Position numbers and translations under genes: made by a program. A model generated the notes under the pieces. That model saw nothing but the letters and a program-made list of their open reading frames with translations, was not told the origin of the DNA and did not search any database. DNA of 64,000 nt from Adenanthera pavonina (Eukaryota; Streptophyta; Magnoliopsida; Fabales; Fabaceae): the NCBI GenBank assembly GCA_026686845.1, contig JAIVEN010000016.1, positions 4,667,501-4,731,500 on the forward strand. Direction: 5' to 3'. Shown piece after piece: positions 62,001-64,000 of this stretch (its first letter is position 1; the number at the start of each line of letters is the position of its first letter).

Positions 62001-62857
62001 TAGCACTTTTGTAATTGAGATTTTCATTTGTTGTGGTTGAACATTAGCTATTTAATTATCTAGTATTGTTTGCTAATATATGATCCTGGTGTTATAGTTT
62101 TCTAAGAAAAAAAAATTACAAGAGACATGGTGTTGCAATTTCTTTGAATGGCTTGATGGTCTAGATTATACAAAATAGGGGTAGCTACTCTCCCTAAACT
62201 TCTTGCTTTACTTGCAATATGTATACCTAGCTAGTATATATAGATTATGTTATTTGTATGGTCATTTACAAATCTGGTCTAATTATGGAGTTCATATTGA
62301 CCATCATCAGGGTAATTAAGGAGATCAAATTTCCATGTTCAAAATTCAAAGTTAGGAACTGGTATGCTGATTACTTCTATTCAAGTTTCTTTTCGATCAT
62401 AATATACCTGGTTTGGAGATGCAAATTCAAGAAAAGTTTGGGAAAGTTACATTGCATGCTTGATGGTGTTAGAAAAGCCTTATGGGTCATCATTCACCAA
62501 AGAGTTATTGTTTAGTCTCGAAATTGTAATATTTATCTGCTTTGTGTCAAGTCTGGCCACTTGAAGATTTTGTAAGGAAGGATCCAAGTTCCTGCTTGGT
62601 TTAGGTCCATTTTGTTAGATACTTTTCATCTTTCTTCTTTATTTCCTTTTCTTGTGTTATGCATGTCTAAAATCTTTATTTTATATATATATATATATAT
62701 ATATCACAAAAAACTCAGTTTGGTATGCTCTTTTTTTCATAATCAATAGTAAGTGGTCTCTTTTGAGTATTGAGTATCAGTTGCTATTCAAATTGTAACA
62801 TAAGATAGAAGTGAGCCAAAAAAGGTACAACAGAAGAAATCTGGGCAGCAAAACAAC
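59047..62857. other. Intergenic region right of SAUR
   Basis: The first 200-300 bp should hold the SAUR 3' UTR. AT runs lie at 59572-59600 and 62682-62704. A lone Stowaway-like terminus (CTCCCTCTTCCTTAATATTA) is at 60060 without a clear partner. A CT-rich tract (TCTCTCATC repeats) covers 60440-60680 and leads into an inverted-repeat arm. No ORF (61418-61612, 62258-62515 and others) has a recognisable domain. Confidence 0.45.
60680..60711 (+). repeat. Left arm of a widely spaced inverted repeat
   Basis: About 32 bp containing CCCTGTTTCTAGGTTTTGTG are found inverted at about 63801-63834 with one mismatch. The arms lie 3.1 kb apart and could be part of the terminal repeats of a larger element whose right end is beyond the window. 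Confidence 0.55.
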
Positions 62858-62860
62858 TTA

Positions 62861-63231
62861 GGGTCCATTTAGTTCTCAGTTTTGTAAAATTAAGTTAAGA
62901 TAAATTAAGTTTGTAAAAATAAAGTTTAGATAAAGTAAGCTTGTTGTAAGTTGTTATATTTGGATATTCTTTTTGTAAAAGTAAGTTTGATAAAAAATCT
63001 ATTTAGATTATTAGGGTTAAAAGTACTTTTAGATGTATAATATAGAGTAAATTTACTTCTCATTTTTCAAAACTCATGTTTTGTTAAAGGAAAAGCAACT
63101 TTTCCCCTTATTTTTCAAATCCACAGTTTAACCCACTTTTTATTTTTTAAAAAGGTAGTTTGTATTTGGCCTTAGAGAATCATAGTTGAAAATGATGGTT
63201 TCTTTTTTAAAAAAGAGAACCAAATAGGCAC
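62861..63231. mobile_element. Tourist-like (PIF/Harbinger) MITE
   Basis: TTA flanks both ends (62858-62860 and 63232-63234). Left end GGGTCCATTTAGTTCTC and reverse-complemented right end GTGCCTATTTGGTTCTC match at most positions. Length 371 bp, no coding capacity. Confidence 0.75.
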
Positions 63232-63234
63232 TTA

Positions 63235-64000
63235 TGGATTCATATTAACTGAGGTTATATATTACAAGTCAAAATACATGACAAACATTATAGCATTAAG
63301 TCAATAGAACTCGCCCAAGAGAAATTACAATATTCAACATTAAGTCATCCTAACTAACATGTAATACAGATTGTGAAACAGATCCATAATAGAATTACAT
63401 TGTCAACAAACAATAGCAACAGTCAATGCTTCGGGAACTTCATCTTTTTGCTACATTTCGCAAGATCATTCCCCTAAGGCCATAGCTTCTCCAACGTTTG
63501 CTTTTGCTTAAGTACTAGTCCATCAAGCCAATTAAAAAAATTTACACCAGGACACCTGTAAATTAGGCCAAAATAGCATTCAGCATAGCACAAAGTTTGA
63601 GCATTAAAAATATATGGATTTGAGGGGGGAAGAAACTTTAATAGCTTTCCTCTTCAATGTATCTATTCCCAAATATTGAAGAGAGCTCATAAATCGACGA
63701 CCTTATTTATGTGTCTCCAGCATTTTTTGTTTAATTAGAAAACACATGGATCCCAAAGCCTAACCCAAGCAAAACTGTAAAATAAAACGAAATTATAGCA
63801 GGGGTTTTGACAAAACCTAGAAACAGGGAAAAGAAGGGTATGAGTCGAAGAAAATAGGGATTTTTGAAAATTTACAGGCAAAGAAGCTTATCAAGGTTTT
63901 CAATTTTGTTGTAACAAGAAAACTCAACTAGCAGATTTTGGCGCCAATTTCTGAGAGAGCCGAGAGTGATGAGATGAGAGCAAGAAGAGCCATACACGCA
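63235..64000. other. Right-end sequence, no gene called
   Basis: Contains the right arm of the inverted repeat (about 63801-63834). From about 63920 the sequence is less AT-rich (GGCGCCAATT, GAGAGCCGAGAGTGATGAG), resembling a minus-strand 5' UTR running off the window, but no start codon or domain can be assigned. Confidence 0.4.

Noticed and set aside
62258..62515. 85-residue plus-strand open frame
   Set aside because: No recognisable domain, AT-rich composition and no supporting splice or start context.
63430..63540. Possible minus-strand coding piece near the right end (LDGLVLKQKQTLEKLWP)
   Set aside because: Short, interrupted by stops on both sides and not linked to a family I can name.

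Overview
The window is a plant nuclear segment from a eudicot-type genome: AT-rich, with GT-AG introns, many short DNA transposons and nested retroelements. The gene models are plant-specific (a BONZAI-type copine, a plant MORC ATPase and a SAUR). I could not determine the species.

Gene-rich left part (1-26.5 kb). Three complete multi-exon genes were rebuilt by joining exons so that reading frame is kept at every junction. (1) A BONZAI copine on + (2621-9363, 16 exons, 578 aa). (2) A small Sec14/CRAL-TRIO lipid-transfer-type protein on - (10948-12710, 6 exons, 245 aa), tail-to-tail with the copine. (3) A Microrchidia (MORC) GHKL ATPase on - (17126-26166, 20 exons, 827 aa). Gaps and introns hold Tourist-like and Stowaway-like MITEs, a nested TIR element and SINE-like remnants. 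Copine and MORC families are both tied to plant immunity (BON1 represses NLR-mediated responses; MORC/CRT1 acts in silencing and resistance), but their closeness here may be chance.

Repeat-rich middle (26.5-58.35 kb). A complete plant mariner-like element (30128-35078, TA target duplication) encodes a D-D39-D transposase with one in-frame nonsense codon. It also carries, on the opposite strand, a DLNKLP-containing ORF and a receptor-kinase fragment. A related Stowaway MITE lies 144 bp to its left. Then come a degenerate Helitron helicase, a 3.35-kb putative solo LTR with a GTAAG duplication, AT-rich repeats and LTR-like stretches, and a hAT MITE with an 8-bp duplication. Last is a degenerate LINE (about 49.34-58.35 kb) into which two elements inserted: a 1,464-bp non-autonomous LTR retrotransposon (two 387-bp LTRs, GAAAG duplication) and a 2,484-bp CACTA-type element (TAT duplication).

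Right end (58.35-64 kb). An intronless SAUR gene (58627-59046, +) starts 276 bp after the LINE poly(A) tail, so its proximal promoter borders the transposon nest. The rest holds a Tourist-like MITE and a widely spaced inverted repeat, with no gene I can support.

Most notable: the mariner element with captured or companion coding sequence and three DLNxxP (EAR-type) motifs; a 90-bp stopless, frame-neutral intron in the copine vWA domain; and the transposon nest abutting the SAUR promoter.
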